A stretch of DNA of 64,000 bases from Vibrio sp. MEBiC08052 (GCF_001506075.1 NZ_KQ947475.1:3893646-3957645), one strand, 5' to 3'; counted from the stretch's first letter, positions 33,572 through 42,625 are shown. The notes: generated from the sequence alone by a model not told the origin. Numbers and translations are program-made.

Positions 33572-34576
33572 ATGGGTATCATCAATAAATTAAAAAAAGA
33601 GTGGTTTCTGGTTGGCATGGTGGTCGCGATTGCGCTGGCGACCGTTTCTGAGCAGGTTGGTCGTTCCGGTGGCTTGATTCATCTCGATAAACTGACCGGG
33701 ATTGGGGTTGCAATTGTGTTCTTCTTACACGGGCTGGGGCTGTCTCCGCAAAAGATTAAAGCCGGGGTGAGTAACTGGAAACTGCACGTCTATATCCAGT
33801 TGGCGACTTATCTGTTTTATCCGTTACTGTGGTTGATTTTAGGCAATGGCATGTTGGCATTTATGCCGACAGCGCTCGCCTTTGGTTTCTGCTATCTGTT
33901 TGTGCTGCCCAGCACGATTTCCTCCTCGGTGGCGATGACCAGTGTCGGCAAAGGCAATGTACCGGGGGCAATTTTCAACGCATCACTTTCCAGTATCCTC
34001 GGTGTGTTTCTCACCCCGTTGTTAATTCAGTTTTTTATGGGGATGACCGGGGTGCAATTGGATCTGATGAGCTCGGTGATCTCCATCGCCAAACTGTTGT
34101 TAATCCCGATGATTGCCGGGCAACTTGCCAGACCGTTATTAATCAATTTTATTGAACGGCATAAGTCTGTGGTCAACAAAGTCGATAAGTACGTTATTCT
34201 ACTGATTGTCTATAATGCGTTTTGTGACTCGGTTGCAAATGGCATCTGGCATAACTTCTCGGTCGGGATGCTTGCCACTGCGATTGGCATTTGTTGCATC
34301 GTGCTGTTGGTGATGGTTCATGCGATTCAGTGGGGCGCGCAGCGCTGTCAGTTTTCACGGCCAGATGAAGTCGCTGCGGTGTTTTGCGGGACCAAGAAAA
34401 CCTTGGCGGCAGGGGTGCCGATGGCGACGGCCATTTTCGGCACCGACCCGAATCTGGGCATGATTTTGCTACCGATTATGCTTTATCACCCGATTCAGAT
34501 TTTCTACTGTGCAATTCTTGCGAATCGGTATGCCAAACGTGATCAGCCGGCCAGTGAGGCGGCTGCGAACTCGTAA
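33572..34576 (+). CDS. bile acid:sodium symporter-like (SBF-like) membrane transporter
   Basis: A 334-residue membrane protein with about ten helices, matching the bacterial SBF_like group (PF13593): an early GGLIHLDKLTGIGVAIVFFLHGLGLSP region, FVLPSTISSSVAMTSVGKGN and FCGTKKTLAAGVPMA, where the two crossover motifs hold polar sodium-site residues. The substrate is unknown. It begins the gene run SBF-amidase-hpxW-hpxJ-hpxK with short gaps or overlaps, so the substrate may be an acidic product such as oxamate or oxalurate, in or out; that is inference. Confidence 0.85.
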   Translation: MGIINKLKKEWFLVGMVVAIALATVSEQVGRSGGLIHLDKLTGIGVAIVFFLHGLGLSPQKIKAGVSNWKLHVYIQLATYLFYPLLWLILGNGMLAFMPTALAFGFCYLFVLPSTISSSVAMTSVGKGNVPGAIFNASLSSILGVFLTPLLIQFFMGMTGVQLDLMSSVISIAKLLLIPMIAGQLARPLLINFIERHKSVVNKVDKYVILLIVYNAFCDSVANGIWHNFSVGMLATAIGICCIVLLVMVHAIQWGAQRCQFSRPDEVAAVFCGTKKTLAAGVPMATAIFGTDPNLGMILLPIMLYHPIQIFYCAILANRYAKRDQPASEAAANS

Positions 34577-34590
34577 GCGGAGAGACAGAT

Positions 34591-35796
34591 ATGGGACAAC
34601 ATCAGGTCAGAGACCAACGTATTTACTGTCAGCAGGGGCCGGATTATCTTGCGGCAACCGATGATGGGGCGTTATCCGGTCTGAGCTTTGTGTTTAAAGA
34701 TTTATTTGATGTCGCAGGCTATAACACCGGTGCCGGTAATCCCGCATGGCTAGAGAGTCATGCCTCGGCAAAGGCGACCTCACCGATTATCGAAACTTTA
34801 CTCAGCGCCGGGGCAACCTGTCGCGGCCGGGTTCAGACTGACGAGCTGGCTTACAGCCTGAACGGGCAAAACATTCATTACGGCACACCTGAAAACCCGG
34901 CTGCCCCCGGCTGTATTCCCGGTGGTTCATCAAGCGGCAGTGCCGTCACCGTCGCTCAGGGAGATGTCGATTTCTCTATCGGGACTGACACCGGTGGTTC
35001 GGTGCGGATTCCTGCCAGTTATTGCGGTTTATTCGGCTTACGGCCGACGTTGGGGAAATTTGACCTCACCCACTGCTTTGAACTCGCTAAAAGCTTTGAT
35101 ACCGCAGGTATTTTTGCCCGGGATCTGTCGGTTTTGACATCGGTTTACTGTGAACTATCGACAGAAACTGTGCCGGATGCGGTCGATCCGATTCCGACCC
35201 TTTATCTCGACCGTTTTATGGCGCAGCATCTGAGTGAAGATCGTTATCAGCGGGTGCATGACCGTTGCCGTTGGGCCGGAATTGCGCTTGAAGAGAAAGA
35301 CTTTATCACACAGTCCGAGTGGACACTGGATGGGCTGAGTCTGCTGTTTCGCAGTATTCAAGGTTATGAAATTATTCAGAAACATGGCCGCTGGCTGACG
35401 GAACACGAGGACTCGCTCGACCCTGCCATTTTGGAACGAGTCAAATGGGCGAGAACCGTTGCTGATACCACTTACCAACAAGGAAAACTTCGCCAGAAAG
35501 CATTCCGCACGTGGTTATACGCCCAGCTTGATGAACACGGCGGCGTCTGGCTGTTACCGACTACACCTGCCGGGCCACCGTCACTGGATATTTCGCCACA
35601 AGCTATGGCCGATTACCGGACTGAGCTGATGGGATTAACCGCAATTGCCGGCTTGTCCGGATTCCCTCAGTTACATTTACCGTTTCAGGGAATGACTGAC
35701 GGCCCGTGTGGGATGTCGCTGCTGGGACTGCCCAATGAAGAAGGTCGATTACTGGCAATTGCCGCAAGACTGATGGCCGGAGAGGACAGTCAATGA
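34591..35796 (+). CDS. amidase-signature family hydrolase
   Basis: A 401-residue amidase with the full Ser-cisSer-Lys triad: Lys36 in FVFKDLFDV, the Ser of PGGSSSGSAV, and the nucleophile Ser in TDTGGSVRIPA. Length and start resemble the short AMI1/indoleacetamide-hydrolase-like branch rather than GatA. In Klebsiella hpx clusters an amidase (HpxY) also accompanies HpxW, so a ureide such as oxalurate may be its substrate, though no small AtzG/HpxX-type partner gene is present here. The stop overlaps the next ATG by four bases. Confidence 0.82.
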   Translation: MGQHQVRDQRIYCQQGPDYLAATDDGALSGLSFVFKDLFDVAGYNTGAGNPAWLESHASAKATSPIIETLLSAGATCRGRVQTDELAYSLNGQNIHYGTPENPAAPGCIPGGSSSGSAVTVAQGDVDFSIGTDTGGSVRIPASYCGLFGLRPTLGKFDLTHCFELAKSFDTAGIFARDLSVLTSVYCELSTETVPDAVDPIPTLYLDRFMAQHLSEDRYQRVHDRCRWAGIALEEKDFITQSEWTLDGLSLLFRSIQGYEIIQKHGRWLTEHEDSLDPAILERVKWARTVADTTYQQGKLRQKAFRTWLYAQLDEHGGVWLLPTTPAGPPSLDISPQAMADYRTELMGLTAIAGLSGFPQLHLPFQGMTDGPCGMSLLGLPNEEGRLLAIAARLMAGEDSQ

Positions 35797-37361
35797 AATA
35801 TCAGACAGCATTTACCGCGCCCCATTACCGGGCGGCACAAGCCGGACAAAAAATTCTCGATGAGGGCGGCACCGCCAGTGAAGCGATGGTTGCTGCGGCA
35901 GCAATGGTGACGGTGCAGTATCCGCATATGAATAGTATTGGCGGAGACAGCTTCTGGTTAATTTGCCATCCGGGACAACAACCGATAGCCATTGACGGCT
36001 GTGGCGCGGCTGCATTGAATATTGATCCGGCTGTATATCGTGCGCAAGGTGATGCATTACCGGCGAGCGGTGGCAGAGCGGCGATCACCATGGCCGGAAC
36101 GATCGCGGGCTGGCAGCAGGCTTTAACGCTCAATCATCGCCGACACTCGTTGCAGCAACTGTTGCAACCGGCGATCACGGCTGCCCGGGAAGGGATTGAG
36201 GTCACTCAGAGTCTGGTCAATGCGAGCGAAAAAACGGTGGCGATGTTGGCGGATATTCCGTCATTTGCTCAGCACTATTTACCGGACGGTAAGACCCTTG
36301 AGATTGGGCAGATTCTGCGAAATCCGACACTGGCGACCACTTTTGAGCGGCTTGCAACCGCAGGTCTGGATGATTTTTATCGGGGAGAAATTGCCAAGCA
36401 AGCTGCGGCGGATCTGGCGGCATTAGGCAGCCCGCTGACCCTTGACGATTTCCACCACCATCAGGCTCGGGTTATGGCACCGTTATCGGTGCAGACCGGT
36501 AAAGGAAAACTGTATAACTTCGGTGCTCCGACGCAAGGGGTCGCCTCACTGCTGATCTTGTCGATTTATGACCGACTGGTTGCTCAGGCTGACGGTGAGA
36601 TTGACCACATCCATTTGCTGGTCGAAGCGACCAAACAGGCGTTTATTCTGCGTGATCAATACGTGACCGATGAAGCGGATCTCTCTATATCGTTGCAGCA
36701 ATTATTGACTGAGCAGAGCATTGACGCATGTGCGACACGTATTTCGCCGGCGCAGGCTCAGCCATGGCCGCATATCGCCAAACCCGGTGATACGGTGTGG
36801 ATGGGGGCGACCGACCAGTACGGCACCATGGTCAGCTTTATTCAGAGTGTGTACTGGGAGTTCGGCAGCGGGGCGGTTTTGCCGAATTTAGGATTTGTCT
36901 GGAATAACCGGGCGAAAAGCTTTTCGCTTGATAGCGCGCATCACAATGTGCTGAAACCGGGCAAAAAACCATTCCACACTTTAAACCCAGCTTATGCCGA
37001 GCTGAACGATGGACAACGGATCGTGTACGGCACCATGGGTGGGGAAGGGCAGCCGCAGACACAGGCCTGCCTGTTCAGCCGTTATGTCTATCAGGGCTAT
37101 GCGCTGGATGAAGCGATTGCGATGCCGCGCTGGTTGCTGGGACGCACTTGGGGGGATGATACCCACCAGTTGCGGCTGGAGCAGAGTTTATATCTGGCGT
37201 ATCAGGATACATTGCGCGAGCGCGGTCACGAAATTACACAAGTGAAAGATCAAAATGAACTGATGGGTCATGCCGGTGCAATCACGTTAGATCAAAGCGG
37301 TCAAGCCACTCCGGCAACGGATCCGCGCAGTGATGGTGATGCCTTGACCGGTCCGTTTTAA
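35793..37361 (+). CDS. hpxW: gamma-glutamyltransferase-family Ntn hydrolase, HpxW (oxamate amidohydrolase)-like
   Basis: A 522-residue cytoplasmic member of the gamma-glutamyltransferase fold with no signal peptide. The autoprocessing Thr appears as GDTVWMGATD (Thr334), the position of TTHYSVVD in Ggt. The later GTMGGEGQPQTQA loop replaces the usual Pro-Gly-Gly-Ser segment. Klebsiella HpxW, an oxamate amidohydrolase of the urate pathway, has almost the same length and lacks an export signal. The neighbours, an HpxJ-like aminotransferase and an HpxK-like amidohydrolase, support HpxW over a glutathione role. The reaction would be oxamate to oxalate plus ammonia. Confidence 0.78.
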   Translation: MKYQTAFTAPHYRAAQAGQKILDEGGTASEAMVAAAAMVTVQYPHMNSIGGDSFWLICHPGQQPIAIDGCGAAALNIDPAVYRAQGDALPASGGRAAITMAGTIAGWQQALTLNHRRHSLQQLLQPAITAAREGIEVTQSLVNASEKTVAMLADIPSFAQHYLPDGKTLEIGQILRNPTLATTFERLATAGLDDFYRGEIAKQAAADLAALGSPLTLDDFHHHQARVMAPLSVQTGKGKLYNFGAPTQGVASLLILSIYDRLVAQADGEIDHIHLLVEATKQAFILRDQYVTDEADLSISLQQLLTEQSIDACATRISPAQAQPWPHIAKPGDTVWMGATDQYGTMVSFIQSVYWEFGSGAVLPNLGFVWNNRAKSFSLDSAHHNVLKPGKKPFHTLNPAYAELNDGQRIVYGTMGGEGQPQTQACLFSRYVYQGYALDEAIAMPRWLLGRTWGDDTHQLRLEQSLYLAYQDTLRERGHEITQVKDQNELMGHAGAITLDQSGQATPATDPRSDGDALTGPF

Positions 37362-37396
37362 ACCGACGATTTGAATCAGATTTTATGGAGAGATGT

Positions 37397-38629
37397 ATGG
37401 AAACCAATCCACTATTTGAAACCCTCAACCCACCACAGCGGATGCTGATGGGACCGGGACCGATTAACGCGTATCCCCGGGTGCATCAGGCGATTTCGTC
37501 GGCTTTGATTGGGCAGTACGATCCGGTCATGACCGGCTATATGAATCAGGTACAAGCCCTTTATCGCAATGTATTTGAGACGCAGAATCAACAGACCTTG
37601 CTTGTTGATGGTACCGCGCGGGCCGGGATTGAGGCCGTACTGGTATCGGTGTTGCAGCCGGGGGACAAAGTGTTGATTCCGGTGATTGGCCGGTTCGGCC
37701 ATCTGTTGTGTGAAATCGCTCACCGGGTTGGTGCTGCGGTACAGACGATCGATATTGAATGGGGCGAGGTGTGCCCGCCGGAGAAAGTTGAAGCCGCGAT
37801 TCGTGAGTTTCAGCCGAAAATGCTGGCTACTGTGCAAGGTGATACCTCAACCACCATGAATCAGCCGCTGGCTGAGATCGGTGAAATCTGTCAGCGTTAC
37901 GGGGTGCTGTTTTACTGTGATGCAACGGCATCGATTGCCGGGAATGAGCTTAAAGTGGATGCATGGCATCTCGATGCGGTCTCTGCCGGACTACAAAAAT
38001 GTCTGGGCGGGCCGTCGGGTAGCGCACCGGTGACGCTCAGTGAACGCTGCGTTGAGGTGATTAACCGGCGCAAACGGGTTGAAGCCGGCATTCGTACCGC
38101 AGCCCATCAGGATGGGGAGGATACGCCGATTTTATCCAACTACTTTGATTTAGCGATGGTGATGGATTACTGGGGGCCGGAGCGACTCAACCACCACACG
38201 GAAGCAACCAGTATGTTGTATGCTGCGCGTGAGTGTGCCCGGCTCTATCTCGAAGAGGGCGCAACGCAGGTGATCGCCCGCCACCAACAAGCCGGACGGG
38301 CGATGGCGGTCGGCCTTGAAGCGATGGGCTTAACGCTGTTCGGTAATCAACAATACAAAATGAACAATGTGGTCGGGGTTTATATTCCTGAACAAATCAA
38401 TGGTGATCTCGTTCGCCAAGAACTGTTACATCGCTTCGGTATCGAAATCGGCACCTCATTCGGACCACTTCACGGCAAAATCTGGCGCATTGGCACTATG
38501 GGGTATAACGCCCGTCAGGAATGTGTCCTGATGACACTGGCGGCACTGGAATCGGTGTTACTGAAAGCCAGAGTACCCGTCGCTCCCGGTCAGGCTGTTG
38601 CTGCGGCAATGGATGTCTTCGGTGCCTGA
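37397..38629 (+). CDS. hpxJ: (S)-ureidoglycine:glyoxylate aminotransferase-like (PucG/HpxJ), class V
   Basis: A 410-residue PLP enzyme of aminotransferase class V. It opens with the alanine-glyoxylate/ureidoglycine transaminase signature MLMGPGPINAYPRVHQA and the PLP Lys is in GLQKCLGGPSG (Lys201). PucG/HpxJ enzymes move the amino group of ureidoglycine to glyoxylate, giving glycine and oxalurate, which fits its place between the HpxW-like gene and the allantoate amidohydrolase gene. I start at ATG 37397 with GGAG five bases upstream; ATG 37385 is in frame. Plain alanine-glyoxylate aminotransferase activity cannot be excluded. Confidence 0.85.
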   Translation: METNPLFETLNPPQRMLMGPGPINAYPRVHQAISSALIGQYDPVMTGYMNQVQALYRNVFETQNQQTLLVDGTARAGIEAVLVSVLQPGDKVLIPVIGRFGHLLCEIAHRVGAAVQTIDIEWGEVCPPEKVEAAIREFQPKMLATVQGDTSTTMNQPLAEIGEICQRYGVLFYCDATASIAGNELKVDAWHLDAVSAGLQKCLGGPSGSAPVTLSERCVEVINRRKRVEAGIRTAAHQDGEDTPILSNYFDLAMVMDYWGPERLNHHTEATSMLYAARECARLYLEEGATQVIARHQQAGRAMAVGLEAMGLTLFGNQQYKMNNVVGVYIPEQINGDLVRQELLHRFGIEIGTSFGPLHGKIWRIGTMGYNARQECVLMTLAALESVLLKARVPVAPGQAVAAAMDVFGA

Positions 38630-38690
38630 TTCGGACCATCGTCAAAGCAAGGAAAAGTCACAAAATATGAGGCAATCACAAGGAGCGCGT

Positions 38691-39932
38691 ATGCAGGCGG
38701 CACACCGGGCCACACAGGTGATGGAAAGAATTCAGACATTAGCCTCATTCAGCGCAATGCCAAACGGCATTCTACGGGCTTATCTGACCGAAGAGCATCG
38801 TCAAGCACATCAACAACTGGCGCAGTGGATGACGCAGGCCGGTCTGGAAATCTGGCAGGATGAAGTCGGCAATCAGTGGGGCAGAAAAGTCTCGGCACAT
38901 CCTGAAATGCCGACGCTGATCATCGGTTCGCACAGTGATACTGTCGCCAATGCCGGTGGTTATGACGGCCCGCTGGGGATTTTACTGGCAATTGAAGCAC
39001 TAGATGCGCTCAAAGGCGTTGATTTACCGTTTCATGTTGATGTGGTGGCATTTGCCGATGAAGAAGGCACCCGTTTTCAGACCACGCTGCTGGGTTCCAG
39101 CCCGGTGGCCGGCATGTGGAATCCGGCCTTATTAGATCGCAAAGATAAAGATGGCGTCACGATTGGCGAAGCGATGAAGCGGTTCGGGCTCGATCCTGAC
39201 AAAGTGGTTGATGCTGCCCGCCAGCCGGAAGAGACGCTCGCTTATCTGGAAGTGCATATCGAACAAGGGCCGCTGCTGGAAAGTCTCGACTTGCCCGTCG
39301 GCGTGGTGACTGCGATTGCCGGGGCAAAACGGTTTCTGATTGATGTGTCTGGTGTTGCCGGACATGCCGGTACCGTGCCGCTGCCGCTGCGTCATGATGC
39401 GCTATGTGGCACGGCGGAGATGATTGCCTGTATTGAAGCGTTTGCTACCGAGCATGAAATTGTCGCGACGGTTGGCAAGTGTGAGGTGCGCTCCGCAGCG
39501 GTCAATGTGATTCCCGGACAGGTGCAGTTTTCATTGGATATTCGCAGTCAGTCGCAAGACAAACTGGATTACTGTGCACCATTACTGATGACACAATTAG
39601 CGGCTATCGCTGACAAGCGCGGTTTAACCATAACCCATGAACAGATCTATCAGGCGCAGGCCGTGCCATGTAGTGATCGGCTACAACAGGTCTGGGCAGA
39701 TGTGGTCGAATCAGCGACCGGGAAAGATGTCTGTTATCTTGCCAGTGGTGCCGGTCATGATGCGATGGTGATGGCAAATATTGCCGAGATGGGCATGTTG
39801 TTTGTCCGTTGTGAAAAAGGCATCAGCCATAATCCGCGAGAAAATGTAGAGACTCAGGATGTGGCGGTGGCGCTGGACTGCTTGATCAACATGATCTGTG
39901 CTCTGTCACCATCCCGTGCCAGTACTGATTAA
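38691..39932 (+). CDS. hpxK: allantoate amidohydrolase-like M20 zinc hydrolase (AllC/HpxK)
   Basis: A 413-residue M20-family amidase/carbamoylase. Metal ligands are visible in GSHSDTV, YDGPLG and ADEEGTRF, with later His ligands in EVHIEQGPLLE and ISHNPRE. The dimerisation domain contains GVAGHAGTVPL. It matches allantoate amidohydrolases (AllC/HpxK) and the related N-carbamoyl amino acid hydrolases; the ureide context favours allantoate to ureidoglycine. The ATG at 38691 has AAGGAG five bases upstream, better than earlier in-frame starts. It is last in the operon and followed by a terminator. Confidence 0.87.
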   Translation: MQAAHRATQVMERIQTLASFSAMPNGILRAYLTEEHRQAHQQLAQWMTQAGLEIWQDEVGNQWGRKVSAHPEMPTLIIGSHSDTVANAGGYDGPLGILLAIEALDALKGVDLPFHVDVVAFADEEGTRFQTTLLGSSPVAGMWNPALLDRKDKDGVTIGEAMKRFGLDPDKVVDAARQPEETLAYLEVHIEQGPLLESLDLPVGVVTAIAGAKRFLIDVSGVAGHAGTVPLPLRHDALCGTAEMIACIEAFATEHEIVATVGKCEVRSAAVNVIPGQVQFSLDIRSQSQDKLDYCAPLLMTQLAAIADKRGLTITHEQIYQAQAVPCSDRLQQVWADVVESATGKDVCYLASGAGHDAMVMANIAEMGMLFVRCEKGISHNPRENVETQDVAVALDCLINMICALSPSRASTD

Positions 39933-39955
39933 CCACAAGCCAAAATCCTTCTTTG

Positions 39956-39986
39956 CCCGGACAGGAACACCGTCCGGGTATTTTTT
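39956..39986 (+). terminator. rho-independent terminator after hpxK
   Basis: CCCGGAC (39956-39962) pairs with GTCCGGG (39972-39978), followed by TATTTTTT. It ends the rightward catabolic operon. Confidence 0.85.
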
Positions 39987-40031
39987 AGCTGCTATCACTG
40001 TTTTTATGGACGTAAATGTTTCACCATCGCT

Positions 40032-40796
40032 TTATTTTGATATCGAGATTTTGATATCGAGGCCGAGTGAAACTAGGGTGCCGACAAGGGTGGCGATCAC
40101 CACCGATAACAGCGAACCGATCAAAACATATTCGGTGAGGTTGCGGCTGTCTGATTTGTTCAGTTCACCGAATCTGAATATGGATTTGGCGGTGAAGACA
40201 AAACCGACCGCGGCATAACTTCCGACCAGCGTAAATGTCAGGATCAGGATTCGCTCTAAATAACCGATCAACTCACCACCTGCGACAAGGCCATTCATTT
40301 GCGGATGGTTGTCAGTCACGGTCATGGAATATTTGTTTAAGAGGCTGCCAATCCCTACTGACGTCGGTTTGAGAACCAGCACATATGCCAAGGCCACCAA
40401 CATACCTTGAGCAAACTTGTCATGCTGAAGCATCGTGCTAATGGTGATATCCGTGGTGATGTAAAATGCGAGCAGTGCAAACACGACAGTATGGAGGGCT
40501 TGCTCTGCCACCATATGCGTAAATTGATGTGGATTGCGCGTCGCTTGCCACAGGTCAATCAGCACATGAATCACTGCAACAATCGCAATCAAACAAGCCG
40601 TGGTACGCCAATCCATGCCAAGCACCATGGCCGGCACCGAGAGCGCAATGCCCTGCAATAACGCATGAATATATAGTTGCGGGGCGCGATAGGTGGATTT
40701 GTGCTTGGCTGCCCGCCATCGTCCGGGTTGGAGGTAAAAATCACCGATCAGATGAATCAGTAAAAACGCGATGAAAACCGTCAAAAAATCAGACAT
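40032..40796 (-). CDS. DUF3307 membrane protein
   Basis: A 254-residue membrane protein of the DUF3307 family, with the opening FLLIHLIGDFYLQPGRW and the HVLIDLWQ motif that carries conserved His/Asp residues, and six or seven hydrophobic segments. The ATG at 40796 overlaps the end of the SatD gene by eight bases, so the two are translationally coupled. SatD and DUF3307 proteins are often encoded side by side; the biochemical role is unknown. Confidence 0.85.
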   Translation of the reverse strand: MSDFLTVFIAFLLIHLIGDFYLQPGRWRAAKHKSTYRAPQLYIHALLQGIALSVPAMVLGMDWRTTACLIAIVAVIHVLIDLWQATRNPHQFTHMVAEQALHTVVFALLAFYITTDITISTMLQHDKFAQGMLVALAYVLVLKPTSVGIGSLLNKYSMTVTDNHPQMNGLVAGGELIGYLERILILTFTLVGSYAAVGFVFTAKSIFRFGELNKSDSRNLTEYVLIGSLLSVVIATLVGTLVSLGLDIKISISK

Positions 40797-41439
40797 TTTT
40801 GAACCCTGCCACTTGGTTGATAAATTGTTGATTGAGTGCACTGATGAGCGACCAGCCCGACGCCTTCAGTGATTTACTGACCGTTGCCGTCGCAATACCG
40901 AGCTGTTCGGCTAACTCACTCACCGACAGATCCTGATGGCTTTGCAGCATCGGCAGCATGACTTCACACTGGCGTGCGGTTAAGTCAGTCAACTGTCTGT
41001 CGAGGTATTGAAAGAGTAAGTCAAACTGTGCGTTGAGTTCCGGACGGTCAGAACTAAAAATCAACCGATGGTTTTTTAATGACTTGAGCCCGCGTCCGGA
41101 CAGGACAAATGCCTCTCCCATCGATTCCGAGACCGACTCACGCAGATCGGCATGAGCCGCAATAGCGAAGCTAATCCGGCTGTCAAAGGTTTTGCCGAGC
41201 GCTTTAATCCCGAGCCGATAAAGGAGGGTGTATCTCAGCGCATTTTCAATATCATGCACCACACTCTGAAATTCATCCCCCCGGATAATACTGTGCGCAT
41301 TGGATGTGTTTTCGGTACTCATCCATGTCTGAATCTCTTTGATGCGTGTCAGGAGTCGGTCAAACTGCTCAGCATCTAACTGAGTTGAATTAACGATATC
41401 ACCACTGATCACGGCAATTGCTTTATCGGTCGCCGCCAC
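40789..41439 (-). CDS. SatD-family protein with C-terminal HTH
   Basis: A 216-residue protein. The N-terminal ~150 residues are the SatD domain (AVISGDIVNSTQL, IIRGDEFQ, RISFAIAAH), distantly like nucleotide cyclase folds. The C-terminal part is a helix-turn-helix (LSVSELAEQLGIATATVSKSLKASGWSLI). It starts with GTG, GGAG six bases upstream. Three evenly spaced inverted repeats lie 32-105 bases upstream, and this protein is the natural candidate to bind them. It is coupled to the DUF3307 gene. Confidence 0.85.
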   Translation of the reverse strand: MAATDKAIAVISGDIVNSTQLDAEQFDRLLTRIKEIQTWMSTENTSNAHSIIRGDEFQSVVHDIENALRYTLLYRLGIKALGKTFDSRISFAIAAHADLRESVSESMGEAFVLSGRGLKSLKNHRLIFSSDRPELNAQFDLLFQYLDRQLTDLTARQCEVMLPMLQSHQDLSVSELAEQLGIATATVSKSLKASGWSLISALNQQFINQVAGFKNV

Positions 41440-41470
41440 ATGAAACTCCGCGCTATTTCCTTGTGTTAAT

Positions 41471-41544
41471 TTAGCTGTTTATGGCTAATTATACAAGTTT
41501 AGCTGTTTATGGCTAAATTTGGTGGTTTGGCGATATGGGGCTAA
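41471..41544. promoter_or_regulatory. three operator repeats upstream of satD
   Basis: The inverted repeat TTAGC-N8-GCTAA occurs at 41471-41488, 41499-41516 and, with one change (TTGGC), at 41527-41544. Centres are exactly 28 bases apart. The first two also share the internal TGTTTATG. Confidence 0.8.
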
Positions 41545-41807
41545 ACCGACATTGTGTGAATCTGTATATGTTGAGGGCGGGAAATGAGTACGGAGCAATA
41601 TTCTGGCTTTAAAGTTATTGATTTATCAGTTGCGGATATGCGTCTCTTGTCACTTTGTTGAGGCAGTTTTATGAGATCATACAGATGATTATCAATCATA
41701 AGTCTGTTTTTTTGCCAAATTATGCGGATGATTCTTGGTTGAAACGTCAGTGCTATAAAAACGTGGTATCATTTTTTCAATTAAATATTAGTAGATATAA
41801 TAGAAGC

Positions 41808-42362
41808 ATGAATAACCCAGCTATTGCTAATAAGTATCAACAACTTAGACTTGCTGTATTAGCTCAGACTCAAGATGATTTTGAGCAGTTTGAGCCTGAC
41901 TTTATTGGTCATATTGATTTAACAGAAATCAGTGAAGATGCTCTCCACTCTCAGGATAAATGGGATATACCAGTAAATCGTCAAATCGGATGGGATTGGC
42001 GACAAGTGCGAGATCAATACCGCAGAGATCATATGGCTAGAGTAGAGCTTGCTGTATGGTATGGTGAAGATTTGTGTGGTCTTATGATCGGCAAAGCGAG
42101 TGAAGGGAAATTGGTTGTTAAAATCAACTATATTCAGGGTGGTGAAGTTGAAAATCCTTTAAAAGGGTACATTGTTCCTATTGCTTCACGCTGTGCGGAG
42201 TTGTTTGCTGTTGCTATTAAAGCGGATTGGATTGGTATTCAAGATCCAATCGATGATGAGCATTTGTTAAATTACTATCGTGAATTAGGCTTTGATGAAA
42301 GTGATCCATTTGATCCTAAAAACAATGCATTGTTTAAACGTGTTGTAGTAGATGAAGGCTAA
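41808..42362 (+). CDS. GNAT-like N-acetyltransferase domain protein
   Basis: A 184-residue protein whose C-terminal ~110 residues have the GNAT strand-helix order: VELAVWYGEDLCGLMIGKAS, then IVPIASRCAELFAVAIKA, then VQ-like DP and YYRELGFDES, the usual end of the fold. The acetyl-CoA pyrophosphate loop is not classical. The start at 41808 is an ATG with only a weak GAAG ribosome site; the frame is open to 41655 but those residues look noncoding. A 54-codon gene follows at 56 bases, then a terminator. The substrate is unknown; the small basic protein next door is a possibility. Confidence 0.65.
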   Translation: MNNPAIANKYQQLRLAVLAQTQDDFEQFEPDFIGHIDLTEISEDALHSQDKWDIPVNRQIGWDWRQVRDQYRRDHMARVELAVWYGEDLCGLMIGKASEGKLVVKINYIQGGEVENPLKGYIVPIASRCAELFAVAIKADWIGIQDPIDDEHLLNYYRELGFDESDPFDPKNNALFKRVVVDEG

Positions 42363-42418
42363 GCTGCTTTCCAAATTGGTTATGATCAGTTATAGTTAGG
42401 ACAACTAAGGGGGCTATT

Positions 42419-42583
42419 ATGTTGACTGTAGCAACAGACAAAGCAAATGATGTAAATGTAGATAAAGCTATTAAGCGTATGCAGGTTCACGCTTCTAAGA
42501 GTAAGTCATCATTTGGTAAAACTTTAAGAGTTCAGGCCCCTAAATCTGCTTATGGACGTCTTGCCGGGCCGGCCAAAGCATAG
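42419..42583 (+). CDS. 54-residue basic protein, unknown
   Basis: A short gene with an excellent ribosome site (AAGGGGG, five bases before ATG). The product is rich in Lys, Ala and Ser (VDKAIKRMQVHASKSKSSFG) with no Cys and no hydrophobic segment, ending in GRLAGPAKA. It lies between the GNAT-like gene and a clear terminator, so the two form a small operon. No family is recognised. It could be a substrate or partner of the acetyltransferase, or a nucleic-acid-binding peptide; both are guesses. Confidence 0.65.
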   Translation: MLTVATDKANDVNVDKAIKRMQVHASKSKSSFGKTLRVQAPKSAYGRLAGPAKA

Positions 42584-42599
42584 AAAAACTCAGATATTA

Positions 42600-42625
42600 A
42601 GCATCGCAACAGCGGTGCTTTTTTT
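42600..42625 (+). terminator. rho-independent terminator after the 54-codon gene
   Basis: AGCATCGC (42600-42607) pairs with GCGGTGCT (42612-42619) around AACA, followed by a run of T to 42625. Confidence 0.85.

Noticed and set aside
35793..37361. Classical periplasmic gamma-glutamyltransferase (Ggt)
   Set aside because: There is no signal peptide, the TTHYSVVD region reads TVWMGATD, and the neighbours are ureide enzymes; HpxW-like fits better.
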